DNA from: Parabacteroides gordonii MS-1 = DSM 23371
Lineage (GTDB): Bacteria > Bacteroidota > Bacteroidia > Bacteroidales > Tannerellaceae
Assembly: GCF_000969825.1 (NCBI RefSeq)
Contig: NZ_KQ033920.1
Location: 1,477,075-1,541,074 of the forward strand
Direction: 5' to 3'
DNA: 64,000 bases
Shown here: one piece after another, positions 48,769-58,413 of the stretch
Layout: the number at the start of each line of letters is the position of its first letter
Position numbering within the stretch: the stretch's first letter is position 1
The notes under the pieces: generated by a model
The model's input: only the letters and a program-made list of their open reading frames with translations
Database searches by the model: none
Told to the model about the DNA's origin: nothing
Made by a program: the position numbers and the translations under genes

Positions 48769-51700
48769 TTAAAATGTTATATCCAAACCAATTGTATAAA
48801 TAGCCACCTGAGGATAAGAAGAACCTGCGCTACCAGTCTTCACTTCCGGATCGAAATCTTTCGGAAATTTGGTAAAGGTCAATAGATTCTGTCCACTCAC
48901 ATATAACCTTGCCCGGTTCAAATGGATATTTTTCAGAAGACTCTGGGGCAGGTTATATCCGATCTGCAGATTCTTAAGACGCAGGTAGCTGGCATTCATC
49001 ACCAGGAAAGAACTCATCACACGGTTATGCGACTGATTGATCAACGTACGAGGGTAATGACCTAATTGTGTGACCTGACCGTTTTCTACAATTGTGCGAT
49101 CCAAATGTTTTTCCTGTGCATTGGCACCATCTATAAATCCCCACATCGATTCTCGGTCTACTGTACGGTAAACATCTGCGGCTCCCTGGAAAGAGGCCAG
49201 AAAATCGAAATCGCGATACTTCATATTCAGATTAAATCCATAGGTTATGTTCGGGATTGTGTTTCCTAAAAAAACACGGTCTTCCGCATCTATTTTACCA
49301 TCGTCATTCTGATCTTTAAACTTCAAATCACCAGCCTTTGAATAAACTGAATGGACAGGACTATTCTTGGCTTCATCGTCCGACATGAAGATACCAGTAC
49401 ATTCATATCCATAAAAAGAATCCCACGCATAGCCTTCCATTTTAATCTTATCTCCCTTTTCCGGGTTTGGGTATTTATCTACCTTATTTTTATTATATGC
49501 CATATAACCGTTGATGTCATATTCTACATTTCCGATCTTGTAGGTATGTCCCAATGAAACCTCTACTCCGCGGTTTCGCATAGCACCGGCATTCGAAACC
49601 GGTGCATCCAGACCAAAGATCAGGGAGACAGGTACTACAGCCAGGATATTATCCGTATAACGATCATAATAATCGAAAGAAACATTGATCAGATTATTCT
49701 TGAATCCGGCATCGAAACCCAAATCGAGTTCTTTTGTAGTTTCCCAAGTTATGTTTCCATTGTTTGCTTTTGTCTGTACGGCACCATCTGCTACAACATT
49801 ATTGAAATTATAGTTTTGTGCTAATTCGATCATTGCGATATACTGGTAATCATCCGTACGATGATTTCCCAATTTACCCCACGAACCACGTACTTTCAGA
49901 TTATCCAACCAATCAATATTCTTCATAAAGGATTCTTCGGAAATACGCCAGCCGGCTGAAAAAGAAGGGAATGTTCCCCAACGATGTCCGGAAGCAAATT
50001 TAGAAGATCCGTCACTACGCAGATTAAACTCTAACAGATACTTTCCGGCATAATCGTAGTTGATACGTCCGAAATAAGAACCGATATTAGCTTCAAGTGC
50101 ACTACCGTTGTTAGTCCATCCATTCGTTGAACCACCGTCTAGTTCGGTCAAGTCGTTACTGGGAAAATTCTTACGATAGGCCTTTGTCAGATTCTTTTTA
50201 TATGACTCCCTGGAAACACCCAACATTCCTTTGAATGAGTGTTTACCGATTTGTTTCTGATAATTCAACAATCCCTGAAGGGTTACTGTCATCCAACGGT
50301 CCAGATAATCTTCCACACTGTTGGGTCCTTGTATGGAACCATCCCCATAGGTTATTTCCTTGATATGGGTTTTTCCGTCGTCAAAATTGTAATCGATTCC
50401 GGCAATACCTTTTAAAGTTAATCCATCAATGATTTTAATTTCTCCGAAAGCACTACCCAGCACATGGCTGTAAGCAGATGTAGCTTTACCTCCGGCTTCG
50501 ACCCAGGCAATCGGATTACCGTCGATATGTCGTCCGTAAGTCCCATCGGAATATTGATTCACAAATGTGTTCGGTATACGGTTAGCCTGACGAAAAAACT
50601 GTCCCATACTGTTTGAAAATGGATTTGTCGGGGCAATAATTTCTCTACGCGACAAACTGGAGTTTATACCAAAGGTCAACCATTCTGAAACTTTACTATC
50701 CAGATTGATACGTACATTATACCGTTCATGCGAAGTATTCTTCGTCAAACCATCCTGACTATAATAAGCTAATGATACAGCATAACGTGTTGCATCCGTA
50801 CCACCGTTCAGGCTTATATTATGATTATGGGTAAAGCCACTCCCCTGCAAAAGCAAATCCATCCATTTTGTATTCGGATAATTATCCGGATCGGAACCAT
50901 TCCTGTATTTTTCAATATCTTCGGCAGTATAAGCTGCTTCAGAACCTTCATTGATCCTTCCCTCGTTGAACAACTCTGCATATTGGGCAGAAGACAAATG
51001 CTGAGGGGTTCGGATTGCTTTTTGCCATCCGACATATCCATTATAAGACAATACCGGCTTTCCTGTCTTTCCTCGCTTAGTAGTAATAAGAATTACACCG
51101 TTTGCGGCTCGGGTTCCATAAATAGAAGCGGCGGCAGCATCTTTCAAGACACTGATATTTTCTACGTCATTCGGATTGACATCGTCCATTTTACTTTCCA
51201 ATCCGTCGACTAGTATCATCGGGTCAGAATTATTCATGGTTCCGACACCACGGATACGGATAGATGTTCCTTCGCGTCCGGGTTGACCGGTTTCCGCCGT
51301 AATAGAAACACCGGGAAGTTTTCCTTGTAACATATTAGCTACATTCGTAGCCGGAAGTCCGCTTAATTGTTCACCGGAAACGGCCGCAACAGCGCCTGTC
51401 AAATTCACCTTTTTCTGGGTACCAAAACCAACCACAACTACCTCATCTAGTTTTTGAGTATCTTCCCTGAGAGTAATTAGAAAAGAAGATTTATTGGCCA
51501 CTGGAGTCGACTGTGTTAAATAACCAATATAAGAAATTTCTAAAGTCGCATCCTCCGGAATATCCAGTGTGAAACGGCCGTCTATATCCGTTATAATCCC
51601 ATTAGTGGTTCCTTTCTGTACCACATTGGCACCAATAACAGGAAGGCCTGTTTCATCGACAACCGTACCTGTTACTTTTTTTGTTTTTTGATTAACTCCA

Positions 51701-51843
51701 TGGTTTAACTCGGTAGCTACCGAGTTAAACTGACCTAGATCAGTTTCGCTTTTAGCAAAACCGGGGAAAGAACCGGCACTTAGCATAGTGGCAATCGCTA
51801 GACATCCCCCTCGTTTCAAGAAATACCTTTTTTTGTTTTCCAT
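48769..51843 (-). CDS. SusC/RagA TonB-dependent transporter without STN domain
   Basis: This 1024-residue protein has a signal region, then directly the carboxypeptidase-like domain (VTGTVVDETGLPVIGANVVQ). The TonB-box region is KLDEVVVVGFGTQKK, the plug has AAASIYGTRAANGVILITTK, and the barrel ends QVAIYTIGLDITF. The STN domain found in the first SusC is missing, and no sigma/anti-sigma genes lie nearby, so this PUL is controlled by some other regulator outside the window. With SusD and the GH2 enzyme downstream, a galactose-containing glycan is the likely cargo. Confidence 0.95.
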   Translation of the reverse strand: MENKKRYFLKRGGCLAIATMLSAGSFPGFAKSETDLGQFNSVATELNHGVNQKTKKVTGTVVDETGLPVIGANVVQKGTTNGIITDIDGRFTLDIPEDATLEISYIGYLTQSTPVANKSSFLITLREDTQKLDEVVVVGFGTQKKVNLTGAVAAVSGEQLSGLPATNVANMLQGKLPGVSITAETGQPGREGTSIRIRGVGTMNNSDPMILVDGLESKMDDVNPNDVENISVLKDAAAASIYGTRAANGVILITTKRGKTGKPVLSYNGYVGWQKAIRTPQHLSSAQYAELFNEGRINEGSEAAYTAEDIEKYRNGSDPDNYPNTKWMDLLLQGSGFTHNHNISLNGGTDATRYAVSLAYYSQDGLTKNTSHERYNVRINLDSKVSEWLTFGINSSLSRREIIAPTNPFSNSMGQFFRQANRIPNTFVNQYSDGTYGRHIDGNPIAWVEAGGKATSAYSHVLGSAFGEIKIIDGLTLKGIAGIDYNFDDGKTHIKEITYGDGSIQGPNSVEDYLDRWMTVTLQGLLNYQKQIGKHSFKGMLGVSRESYKKNLTKAYRKNFPSNDLTELDGGSTNGWTNNGSALEANIGSYFGRINYDYAGKYLLEFNLRSDGSSKFASGHRWGTFPSFSAGWRISEESFMKNIDWLDNLKVRGSWGKLGNHRTDDYQYIAMIELAQNYNFNNVVADGAVQTKANNGNITWETTKELDLGFDAGFKNNLINVSFDYYDRYTDNILAVVPVSLIFGLDAPVSNAGAMRNRGVEVSLGHTYKIGNVEYDINGYMAYNKNKVDKYPNPEKGDKIKMEGYAWDSFYGYECTGIFMSDDEAKNSPVHSVYSKAGDLKFKDQNDDGKIDAEDRVFLGNTIPNITYGFNLNMKYRDFDFLASFQGAADVYRTVDRESMWGFIDGANAQEKHLDRTIVENGQVTQLGHYPRTLINQSHNRVMSSFLVMNASYLRLKNLQIGYNLPQSLLKNIHLNRARLYVSGQNLLTFTKFPKDFDPEVKTGSAGSSYPQVAIYTIGLDITF

Positions 51844-51927
51844 AATAATAAAACTTTAGTGAGAATTATCCCTTTTAAATACTTAAATTTGATAAAGATT
51901 TACACTTGCAAAGTAAGGCAAGATCTC

Positions 51928-51940
51928 ATCGGCAACCGAT
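51928..51940. promoter_or_regulatory. Inverted repeat ATCGG-CAA-CCGAT upstream of the second susC
   Basis: The 5-bp arms lie 85 bp before the SusC start, beside a CAAAGTAA at 51909-51916 (minus-strand TTACTTTG, one base off a -7 box). The 322-bp divergent gap (51844-52165) must hold promoters for both SusC and the S41 peptidase. Nothing else clear is seen in it. Confidence 0.35.
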
Positions 51941-52165
51941 ATAACTATCTAACGAACAATGTATAAATTCGGAACTGTTTTCTAAAAAAAGTACGTATTT
52001 TGGAACAGAGGAAGAGAACATACTGTTAAGACCACAATAACGAGCTGATTATATGATCATGGCATATATTACACAATCCGTTTTCCATAATAATGTTTAA
52101 AGAGGACTCTTTTACCTGGGTATTTATGTATATTGCGACTCTATTCAACCCATAAATCTTCTGTC

Positions 52166-54400
52166 ATGAATAAGACTTATTTACCCTTCTTCTTTCTAAT
52201 GATTTCTCTTTTTGCCTGCACACACTCAGAAATGAGTCCTGACCAAACCATGTCGTTCAATAATAATCCTTCCGTGAGAAAAGGCCATCTGATCTCTTTT
52301 CAAGAAAAGCCTGGATGGTTTGTGCCAAATGGGATAGCAAATATAGATTCGACTGTTTTATATAATGATCAGAAATCACTCCGGTTGGTAAATACACCAC
52401 AGGATACAACCAAAGTGAATCAGGTCTATTATTGGCTCAATACGGAAATGATTGAAGGAGATTCTATCATATTTTCCGGTAAGTTCAGATACAAAAAAGC
52501 GGATAGCACCACAATATATTTTGGTATACAACAACTTAAGACTGATAGCGAACCGGAGAATACCGGCACTGATTTAGAGAAACGCTCCGGTGACTCGGAG
52601 TGGGAAGATTTTACCGTTAAAGCAGCAATGTCATCCACAACAACAGGTATTTGTTTCTTTGGCTTTACTACCGGAGATATTGAATTATGGATAAGCGGAT
52701 GGCAGGCGGAAATAGATAAAAAGCCAATCGGCTCGCAGATCGGTCTTGTTCCTAAAGCAGAGAGTGACAATGGGTTCTATATCGGTTCAACCATCGTCCT
52801 GCCGAAACCCTCTGCACAAATGCTGGATAATCTGGAAGTGCTCTGCAAGGTGTGGGGATTTCTCAAATATTATCATCCGGAAGTATGCCGGGGAAATTAC
52901 AACTGGGATTACGAGCTTTTCAGGGTATTACCGCAAATAGCAAATGCTTCTGACAAGATTCAAAGAAACAGATTACTAAGCGAATGGATCGACCGGTATG
53001 GAAAAATAACCGAAGTACAGCCGTATACAATAGATGACCCCGGTCTATATTCACGCATTATCGATCTGAGCTGGATCAATGACCGGGAAATGTTCGACGA
53101 TAAACTGATCTCAAAACTAAATACGATCAGGGATGCCAAACGTAGTCAGAAATTCAACTATTACATTATTCCCTATCAGTTATACTCTCAAGGTTCCTTC
53201 GACCGGGAAAAGGGATATCCCAACATTACATGGGAAGATCAGGGATTCCGCATCCTTACACTCTTCAGGCTTTGGAATGCAATGGAGTATTGTTTCCCTT
53301 ATGTCGATATGACCGACAAGCCCTGGCATTCGCTGATAAAGGAATTTCTGCCTAAGTTCGTCACACCCGGCAGCAAAGCGGATTACGAACTTGCCATCAA
53401 TGAACTGGCTGCATGTATCGACGATTCTCATGGCTTTGTCAATATACCTTATTCTGATCTGGATAAAACGATCCTGAAAAGAAAAAACGATAGCTACCAT
53501 ATCCCTGTTACTTTAATGGAATCAAAAAGCGGAGATATCGTAGTAAGAGATACGCGAACTTATGAAATGGAAAGAGGGGATATTATCCGCTCTGTCAACG
53601 GAGAAACTGTCGAAGAGTTTATCGAACGGTTTAAGCCTTATATCCCTGCTTCAAATCATTCGGGGCTAGTGAGGAATGTTATCCCCTGGCTTTTACGAAC
53701 CGACACAAATATAATGAATGTTACTTGTATTCGTAATGGAAAAGAGGTACAACTGGAATTAAAAAACTTCGGACTGAACAAGAGACGTAAACCGCATGAA
53801 TTAAGCGAGATGAAATATCCGGAAGCTAAAGGTATTGCTTATATCAATGTGACCTCTATGGATGCTCCCCTTATAACTGAGATCATTCAAAAGAATAAAA
53901 AGGCTAAAGGGATTATTCTCGATATGAGAAAATATCCCGGGATGTCGGCATTCGGAACGTTATCCCCTTTATTATATCCTACTCCACAGGAATTTATGTG
54001 GTTCTCATATAATGAAAAAGCTGCACCAGGCAACTATAAGCTTACTTTCAAATCGAAGGTTGGAACAGATAATCCGGATTATTTCAAAGGGAAAGTAGCC
54101 ATTCTTGTGAATGAAGGAACACAAAGCCACGGTGAGTTCTCCGCTATGGCTTACCGCAAAGCTCCTCAAAGTGCAATAATTGGAAGTATTACTGCCGGTG
54201 CAGACGGTAATGTGGGACACTTTTATCTTCCGGGTAATACTCGTTTTAACTATACGGCACTTGGTGCCTACTACCCGAACTGGGGCATTTGTCAACGTAA
54301 AGGAATACATATTGATATTGAAGCCCGTCCGACAAATGAAGAGATACGCAACGGACAGGATGTGTGGATGGAGAAGGCGATCGAGTATATCCTGAAGTAA
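52166..54400 (+). CDS. S41-family (C-terminal processing type) peptidase lipoprotein
   Basis: The start at 52166 (MNKTYLPFFFLMISLFAC, lipid Cys18) is preferred to 52133 because it gives a clean lipoprotein signal. The 744-residue protein has a beta-sandwich N-terminal part (about residues 45-205). A helical linker and a PDZ-like segment follow (SGDIVVRDTRTYEMERGDII). The TSPc catalytic domain contains GIAYINVTSMDAPLITEIIQ and, near residue 660, VNEGTQSHGEFSAMA, where the Ser after Gln is the likely nucleophile. S41 enzymes cut exported or misfolded proteins. It stands alone on the plus strand between two carbohydrate clusters; its substrate is unknown. Confidence 0.87.
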   Translation: MNKTYLPFFFLMISLFACTHSEMSPDQTMSFNNNPSVRKGHLISFQEKPGWFVPNGIANIDSTVLYNDQKSLRLVNTPQDTTKVNQVYYWLNTEMIEGDSIIFSGKFRYKKADSTTIYFGIQQLKTDSEPENTGTDLEKRSGDSEWEDFTVKAAMSSTTTGICFFGFTTGDIELWISGWQAEIDKKPIGSQIGLVPKAESDNGFYIGSTIVLPKPSAQMLDNLEVLCKVWGFLKYYHPEVCRGNYNWDYELFRVLPQIANASDKIQRNRLLSEWIDRYGKITEVQPYTIDDPGLYSRIIDLSWINDREMFDDKLISKLNTIRDAKRSQKFNYYIIPYQLYSQGSFDREKGYPNITWEDQGFRILTLFRLWNAMEYCFPYVDMTDKPWHSLIKEFLPKFVTPGSKADYELAINELAACIDDSHGFVNIPYSDLDKTILKRKNDSYHIPVTLMESKSGDIVVRDTRTYEMERGDIIRSVNGETVEEFIERFKPYIPASNHSGLVRNVIPWLLRTDTNIMNVTCIRNGKEVQLELKNFGLNKRRKPHELSEMKYPEAKGIAYINVTSMDAPLITEIIQKNKKAKGIILDMRKYPGMSAFGTLSPLLYPTPQEFMWFSYNEKAAPGNYKLTFKSKVGTDNPDYFKGKVAILVNEGTQSHGEFSAMAYRKAPQSAIIGSITAGADGNVGHFYLPGNTRFNYTALGAYYPNWGICQRKGIHIDIEARPTNEEIRNGQDVWMEKAIEYILK

Positions 54401-54406
54401 CTTAAT

Positions 54407-54458
54407 CCGCTACCGCATACAACATTAATAATAAACAATGTTTAGTATGCGGTAGCGG
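54407..54458. terminator. Long hairpin between convergent genes
   Basis: A perfect 14-bp stem (54407-54420 with 54445-54458) is extended inside by AACATT/AATGTT. It separates the S41 peptidase gene (plus) from the GH3 gene (minus). No real T-run follows. Confidence 0.75.
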
Positions 54459-54467
54459 GAATTAAAT

Positions 54468-56810
54468 TTATAATGTAAACTCCCCTTTCAGCCGGATATC
54501 ATCTGAAGCGGCTCCAACCATGACTTTGAAGTCGCCGGGTTCTACTACCTGTTTCATTTCCATATTATAAAGAGATAGTTCCTCTTCGCCTAATGTAAAT
54601 GTTATTTTCTTACTTTCACCTTTCTTCAAAGGTACACGTTCGAAAGACTTCAAGAGGATCGGAGCCTGGGAAACGGAAGCTACTTTGTCGCAGATATAAA
54701 GCTGAACTACTTCTTCGCCGTCACGATCGCCGGTATTGGTAACCGTGCAGCTTACTGTTTGCAGGATGTCTTTGCCATTGCCCTTCTGTATTTCCAGCCC
54801 GCTGTAATCGAATTGGGTATAACTCAGGCCATAGCCAAATGCGTAAAGGGGCGTTCCTTCTTCTTCCACATAAGCACGTTGTTTGCCTTGCGAATAGAAC
54901 AAAGGCAACTGGCCTTCACTGCGGGGAACGGATACAGGCATACGTCCGGCTGGGTTATAATCGCCAAATAAGACATCGGCAATGGCCGCACCGCCCTGTT
55001 CACCGGGATACCAAGCGGTGAGTAAGGCCTGTGCTTTTTCCGAAGCCAGATTCATATTCAACGTACGTCCCTGGATATAAACGACTACCAGCGGTTTGCC
55101 TGTGGCGGCCACTGCTTCCAGTAACTTCTCCTGATCGCCCAGTAGACGTAAGGTACTACGGTCGTATCCTTCGCCACAATCCATATCCGACAGGATCTGG
55201 TTTCCATCGCTTGATACATCGGCTGCACCGGTTCCTATATATTTAGTCTTGAAATCGCGGGCACTGGAACCACCTACCACCAGGACTACTGCATCTGCCG
55301 TACGAGCTGCATCCACAGCCGCCGGGATATTACTTGCCGTTACGTCGCGGATGGCGCAACCCTTCACATAATTTACTTTCGTGGAGGGAGAGACAGCTTT
55401 TCGTATGCCGTCGAGTACCGTAACGATTTCTTCACGTTCCTGCGGAGCTGTGTAGTCCCCCAACTGGTTATACATCATATCTGCATTCGGGCCGATCACG
55501 GCGATGCTTCCGATAGTCTTCTTCAGAGGTAATACTCCGTCGTTCTTTAGCAGGACAATTCCTTCACGGGCTACTTCGCGAGCCAGTTCCTTATGCGCTT
55601 TCGATCGTACTAACTGCTCGGCTTGCTCCGGAGAAACGTACGGATTCTCGAATAATCCCATGCGGAACTTCAAACGGAGCACGTTAGCCACTGCCCTATC
55701 GAGATCTTCCATTGTGATTAGGCCTTCTTCGTATGCTTTCTTCAGGTTCTTGCCATACGCATTTCCCCCTAGATCCATGTCGAGACCAGCTTTCAATGCC
55801 TGAACTGCGGCATCTTTATTATCTTTTGCCACCCTTGCTCCGACAATACCTTCGATACTGGTAAGGTCTGAATAGACAAAGCCTTTAAAGCCCCACTGGT
55901 CACGAAGCACATCGGTCAACAGATATTTGTTGGATGTACAAGGAACGCCGTCGATCGTATTATAGGATGTCATAATCGTTCCTACTCCTTCTTCTACAGC
56001 TTTCTTGAAAGGAGGCAGATAATCAGAAAACAGCTGGCGCATACCGACATTGGCACGTGCACCGTTATGTCCGGCTTCAGGAATACCGTAAGCAGCAAAA
56101 TGTTTTAATGTAGAGAAAAGGTGCTTACCGTCATTCTGAGTGTCTCCCTGCATCCCTTTCATAAAGGCTACACCCAGATTAGATGTCAATACCGGATCTT
56201 CACCGAATGTTTCTTCCATACGCGACCAACGGGGTTCGCGGGCGATATCCAGTACCGGGCCGTAACCGATGTTAGCTCCCTGCGAACGTGCTTCCAAAGC
56301 GATGGCCTCTCCCATGCGGTACATTAACTCTGCATTCCAGGTACTTGCCTGTGACAAAGAAGTCGGGAAGACGGTAGTACCGATCGCCATATGCCCATGC
56401 GGACATTCCTCGGCAAACAATACAGGGATTCCGAGACGGGTTTCTTCCACGGCATATTTCTGCAAGGCATTTAGTGCTTTAGCCGATAATTCGGGATTCA
56501 GGCCTGTTTCCAACGTTTTCTGTGTCCAGGGATCGGCGCGCAGGACAGCCCAGAATGAACCGATAGGCATCGCTTTCATCCGTTCCTTGTAAAGATCGGA
56601 AGCGACTACACCATTCTTTGTTTTAGTGTACATTTCCCAACCCAGCGGACAACAGAGCTGACCGACTTTTTCTTCAACGGTCATGCGTCCTATCAGATCA
56701 TTTACTCTATCTTCGACAGGAGCCGTAGCCTGTTTATACAACGGTTGCTGAGCCATAGCCTGTCCCGCAAAAGCGATAAGGCCGATAATTAAAGATGTTG
56801 TTTTACTCAT
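54468..56810 (-). CDS. GH3 beta-glucosidase-type enzyme
   Basis: This 780-residue protein has a signal peptide (MSKTTSLIIGLIAFAGQAMA). The GH3 N-terminal TIM barrel starts VNDLIGRMTVEEKVGQL. The nucleophile Asp is in GFKGFVYSDLTSIEGI, and Arg/His residues lie in KHFAAYGIPEAGHNG. The alpha/beta sandwich contains GIVLLKNDGVLPLKK and VLVVGGSSARDF. A C-terminal fibronectin III-like domain ends IRLKGEFTL. GH3 members cleave beta-glucosides, beta-xylosides or related sugars. It starts 40 bp after the GH29 gene and is probably in the same transcript, trimming the core after fucose is removed. Confidence 0.92.
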   Translation of the reverse strand: MSKTTSLIIGLIAFAGQAMAQQPLYKQATAPVEDRVNDLIGRMTVEEKVGQLCCPLGWEMYTKTKNGVVASDLYKERMKAMPIGSFWAVLRADPWTQKTLETGLNPELSAKALNALQKYAVEETRLGIPVLFAEECPHGHMAIGTTVFPTSLSQASTWNAELMYRMGEAIALEARSQGANIGYGPVLDIAREPRWSRMEETFGEDPVLTSNLGVAFMKGMQGDTQNDGKHLFSTLKHFAAYGIPEAGHNGARANVGMRQLFSDYLPPFKKAVEEGVGTIMTSYNTIDGVPCTSNKYLLTDVLRDQWGFKGFVYSDLTSIEGIVGARVAKDNKDAAVQALKAGLDMDLGGNAYGKNLKKAYEEGLITMEDLDRAVANVLRLKFRMGLFENPYVSPEQAEQLVRSKAHKELAREVAREGIVLLKNDGVLPLKKTIGSIAVIGPNADMMYNQLGDYTAPQEREEIVTVLDGIRKAVSPSTKVNYVKGCAIRDVTASNIPAAVDAARTADAVVLVVGGSSARDFKTKYIGTGAADVSSDGNQILSDMDCGEGYDRSTLRLLGDQEKLLEAVAATGKPLVVVYIQGRTLNMNLASEKAQALLTAWYPGEQGGAAIADVLFGDYNPAGRMPVSVPRSEGQLPLFYSQGKQRAYVEEEGTPLYAFGYGLSYTQFDYSGLEIQKGNGKDILQTVSCTVTNTGDRDGEEVVQLYICDKVASVSQAPILLKSFERVPLKKGESKKITFTLGEEELSLYNMEMKQVVEPGDFKVMVGAASDDIRLKGEFTL

Positions 56811-56850
56811 ATAATAACTGCTTGTTTCAAATATATTCTGAATTGAACCT

Positions 56851-58236
56851 TTATTTCTTTAATGTGAACTGTAAAGCTACCGGTTCGTTCTTCAACCCTT
56901 TTGGAAGGGTGACTTTTACTTTACCGTCTTTGCCGGTGTATTTTACCGTTTTGTTGCCTTTCAGCATTTTCATTTTGCCGGTAGGGATATTTCCTGTCCA
57001 TTCGATCGTTTCAGGAAGGTTTTCGCCATCAGGCAATGCATATATGGCATAGATCGTTTTACCGTCCTTATCAGCAGTGAACCAGACATTTCCATCATTA
57101 TAAACCGGAGTGATACGTGTATTATAGATGGCTTTCCCGTTGGCTTTCAACCATTCGCCCACCACATGCAGGCGTTCGCTTACAGCCTCTTCAATTGTTC
57201 CCTGCGGAGTGGGGCCGACACCCAACAGCAGGCAACCGCCTTTAGCCGTGATCTCAGCCAGCAGGCTGATAACCTTTGCCGGTGATTTGTAAGGAGCATT
57301 AGGAACCCATCCCCAGTCGTTACTCAACGTGATGCAACTCTCCCAGGGGTTATTCAACTGGGTTTCGGGAATGCTGCGTTCAGGAGTCTGGTAGTTTTCG
57401 TTTCTTCCGCGGATCGTACGGTCTACGGAGATCAGGCCGGGCTGGGTAGAGGTACGCACCTTTGTCAATAACTTATCCAGGTTGACATCATCGCCGGTTA
57501 CCCAGCCGCCATCCAGCCAAAGGATATCGAACTTACCATAGTCGGTCATCAACTCATCCATCTGGTTGTAAGTAAATTCCTGATAATTCTTCCACCAGTC
57601 CGGATGGCGGTCTTTCTTATAATTCTGACGGCGGTTAGGAGTAGCAAAGTAAGGATTCCAGAACCATTCGCAATGCCAGTCCGGTTTGGAGAAATAACAG
57701 CCGATCATAAAGTCTTTCTGGCGGAAGGCATCGAACACATGGCGGGCTACATCCTTCCGGGGATCAGTACCAAAGGGGCCGTTCGCTATGGAGAAATCCG
57801 TATATTTCGAATCGAACATACAGAAACCATCGTGATGCTTGGTAGTAAAAATCATATATTTCATTCCGGCATCTTGCATGATGTCCGCCCATTTAGCGGG
57901 ATCGAACTGTGTCGGGTTCAGGGAGTCCTTCAATCCCCAGTACCACTTCTTGTATTCGTTGTACGTCAGATCTTTTTTGCGGGAGATCCAGTCTACGTCT
58001 TCGGAGCAGATAGACCACGACTCGACGATTCCGGGAACCGAATAAAGTCCCCAGTGAAACAAAACTCCGAACTTCTGATCCTGCCATTTATCCAGCTTAT
58101 TCAAAACCTGTTGATCTGCAGGCCATTCATAATCGGTTGAACGTTGGTGGACGAATCCTTGTACTTCTTGGGCGCTTACATTCATAGTCAAAGCGGCGCC
58201 AGCTAAACATCCGAATAGTGTTTTCAGGATTTTCAT
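56851..58236 (-). CDS. GH29 alpha-L-fucosidase
   Basis: This 461-residue protein has a signal peptide (to about MNVSA, residue 22). The GH29 barrel has KFGVLFHWGLYSVPGIVESW, YMIFTTKHHDGFCMFDSKY and the nucleophile Asp in FDILWLDGGWV. The C-terminal beta domain ends VALQFTLKK. The length fits the catalytic plus one beta domain. GH29 enzymes are retaining exo-alpha-L-fucosidases. It precedes the GH3 gene in the same direction and follows the GH95 gene after a terminator, so two fucosidase families act side by side here, presumably on different fucose linkages. A weak -7-like TACCTTG lies at 58314-58320. Confidence 0.94.
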   Translation of the reverse strand: MKILKTLFGCLAGAALTMNVSAQEVQGFVHQRSTDYEWPADQQVLNKLDKWQDQKFGVLFHWGLYSVPGIVESWSICSEDVDWISRKKDLTYNEYKKWYWGLKDSLNPTQFDPAKWADIMQDAGMKYMIFTTKHHDGFCMFDSKYTDFSIANGPFGTDPRKDVARHVFDAFRQKDFMIGCYFSKPDWHCEWFWNPYFATPNRRQNYKKDRHPDWWKNYQEFTYNQMDELMTDYGKFDILWLDGGWVTGDDVNLDKLLTKVRTSTQPGLISVDRTIRGRNENYQTPERSIPETQLNNPWESCITLSNDWGWVPNAPYKSPAKVISLLAEITAKGGCLLLGVGPTPQGTIEEAVSERLHVVGEWLKANGKAIYNTRITPVYNDGNVWFTADKDGKTIYAIYALPDGENLPETIEWTGNIPTGKMKMLKGNKTVKYTGKDGKVKVTLPKGLKNEPVALQFTLKK

Positions 58237-58373
58237 AAAATAATCGTTTTAATTATTGTATAATATTAATTTTTCGTTTAAGTCAAACGGTGTCCGGTAT
58301 TAAAATATCACGGCAAGGTACAGATAAAATCCCAAATGTCAAAATGTACAGCTGACAATATGTAATAAAAAAA

Positions 58374-58400
58374 ATGTATGGATCAGAAAGATCCATACAT
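58374..58400 (-). terminator. Terminator of the GH95 gene
   Basis: A perfect 11-bp stem ATGTATGGATC/GATCCATACAT (58374-58384 with 58390-58400) is followed by a run of T residues on the minus strand. The GH29 promoter must lie in the remaining 137 bp to 58237. Confidence 0.9.
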
Positions 58401-58413
58401 CCTTCCATCCTAT